Shown: one piece after another, positions 6,463 to 6,843 of the stretch
Position numbering within the stretch: the first letter of the stretch is position 1
How the letters are laid out: the number at the start of each line of letters is the position of its first letter
Source of the DNA: Syntrophomonas sp. UBA4807
GTDB taxonomy: Bacteria; Bacillota; Syntrophomonadia; Syntrophomonadales; Syntrophomonadaceae
DNA length: 6,843 nucleotides
Assembly (NCBI GenBank): GCA_002402575.1
Contig: DHGD01000022.1
Location: 1 to 6,843 of the forward strand
Reading direction: 5' to 3'
The notes under the pieces: model-generated
What the model was told of the DNA's origin: nothing
What the model saw: the letters and a program-made list of their open reading frames with translations, nothing else
The model's database searches: none
Made by a program: the position numbers and the translations under genes

Positions 6463-6843
6463 ATGGAATCTGTTTTTGCTTTGCTGATAGGTGGTGCCGC
6501 CGGTGTTGTAACGGGTCTTATCGGTGCCAGCGGAGTTATGATTGTGGTACCGGCGTTAGTTGTACTTGGCTATTCTGTACCTGATGCCATAGGAGCCAGT
6601 CTTTTCATAAACACCGTGGCTGCATTAATTGTAGCATGGACCTATTATCAAAATGAAAATCTAAACTTTAAGCAAGGCATTTGGATAGCTGCAGGTACTG
6701 TTGTAGGTGCTCAGGTAGGCAGTTTTATAGCACCATCGGTTCCCGATGTCGGCTTGAGCAGTGCCTTCAGCATATTTTTATTTATTTCGGCGGTAACATT
6801 TTGGGGTAGAGGAATTAAGACGCCCCAAGCTAATAAAATGTCA
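6463..6843 (+). CDS. TauE/SafE-family membrane transporter (5' part; continues past the window)
   Basis: The open frame gives 127 codons with no stop before the window edge, about half of the usual 250-300 residues. The N-terminus matches the sulfite exporter TauE/SafE family: the first helix carries the Gly-rich motif GLIGASGVMIVVPAL (about 18-32). DAIGASLFINTVAALIVAW (41-59) forms the second helix, and GIWIAAGTVVGAQVGSFIAP (about 71-90) is the conserved third helix with its Gly-Ala-x-x-Gly pattern. A fourth helix lies at about 97-113. Members export or import small anions, often sulfur-containing (sulfite, sulfoacetate, thiosulfate); the substrate here is unknown. The purine-rich AAGGGTGA at 6447-6454 lies 8 nt before the ATG and supports this start. 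An in-frame GTG at 6451 is a weaker alternative because it overlaps that site. It is separated from the operon to its left by a dead gene and an AT-rich spacer, so it is probably an independent unit. Confidence 0.85.
   Translation, partial: MESVFALLIGGAAGVVTGLIGASGVMIVVPALVVLGYSVPDAIGASLFINTVAALIVAWTYYQNENLNFKQGIWIAAGTVVGAQVGSFIAPSVPDVGLSSAFSIFLFISAVTFWGRGIKTPQANKMS

Overview
The window looks like a chromosomal piece of a Gram-positive-type (Bacillota) bacterium of medium GC. I infer this from GGAG-type ribosome binding sites at most starts, a lipobox lipoprotein, an OatA-like acyltransferase/SGNH fusion and an OmpR-family two-component pair. A clostridial or Negativicutes-like lineage is plausible, but the sequence does not fix it.

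Positions 1-144 are a non-coding leader. It carries phased direct repeats (TTTTGTAAC at 31-39 and 52-60) of the kind bound by OmpR/PhoB-family regulators. From 145 to 5710 four plus-strand genes are packed tightly and probably form one operon: a membrane O-acyltransferase with a C-terminal SGNH domain (145-2139), an OmpR/PhoB-family response regulator (2186-2899), a membrane sensor histidine kinase (2896-4290, 4-nt ATGA overlap) and a lipoprotein of unknown family (4280-5710, 11-nt overlap). The likely theme is sensing at the cell surface coupled to modification of a cell-envelope glycan. The kinase senses outside, the regulator answers inside, and the acyltransferase and lipoprotein are envelope proteins that could be output or accessory sensor. 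The link is inferred from gene order, not shown.

After 5710 the character changes. Positions 5784-6413 hold the eroded remains of an Lsa/Vga-type ABC-F ATPase. The signature, Walker B and switch histidine of the first ATPase domain are readable. The P-loop is destroyed, the N-terminus is missing, and homology stops near 6281, so the linker and second ATPase domain are gone. An imperfect hairpin (5740-5770) lies at the left junction. An AT-rich spacer with nested palindromic half-sites (6381-6407) follows. It precedes a TauE/SafE-family membrane transporter that starts at 6463 and runs off the right edge.

No tRNA, rRNA, CRISPR array, insertion sequence or convincing rho-independent terminator was seen.
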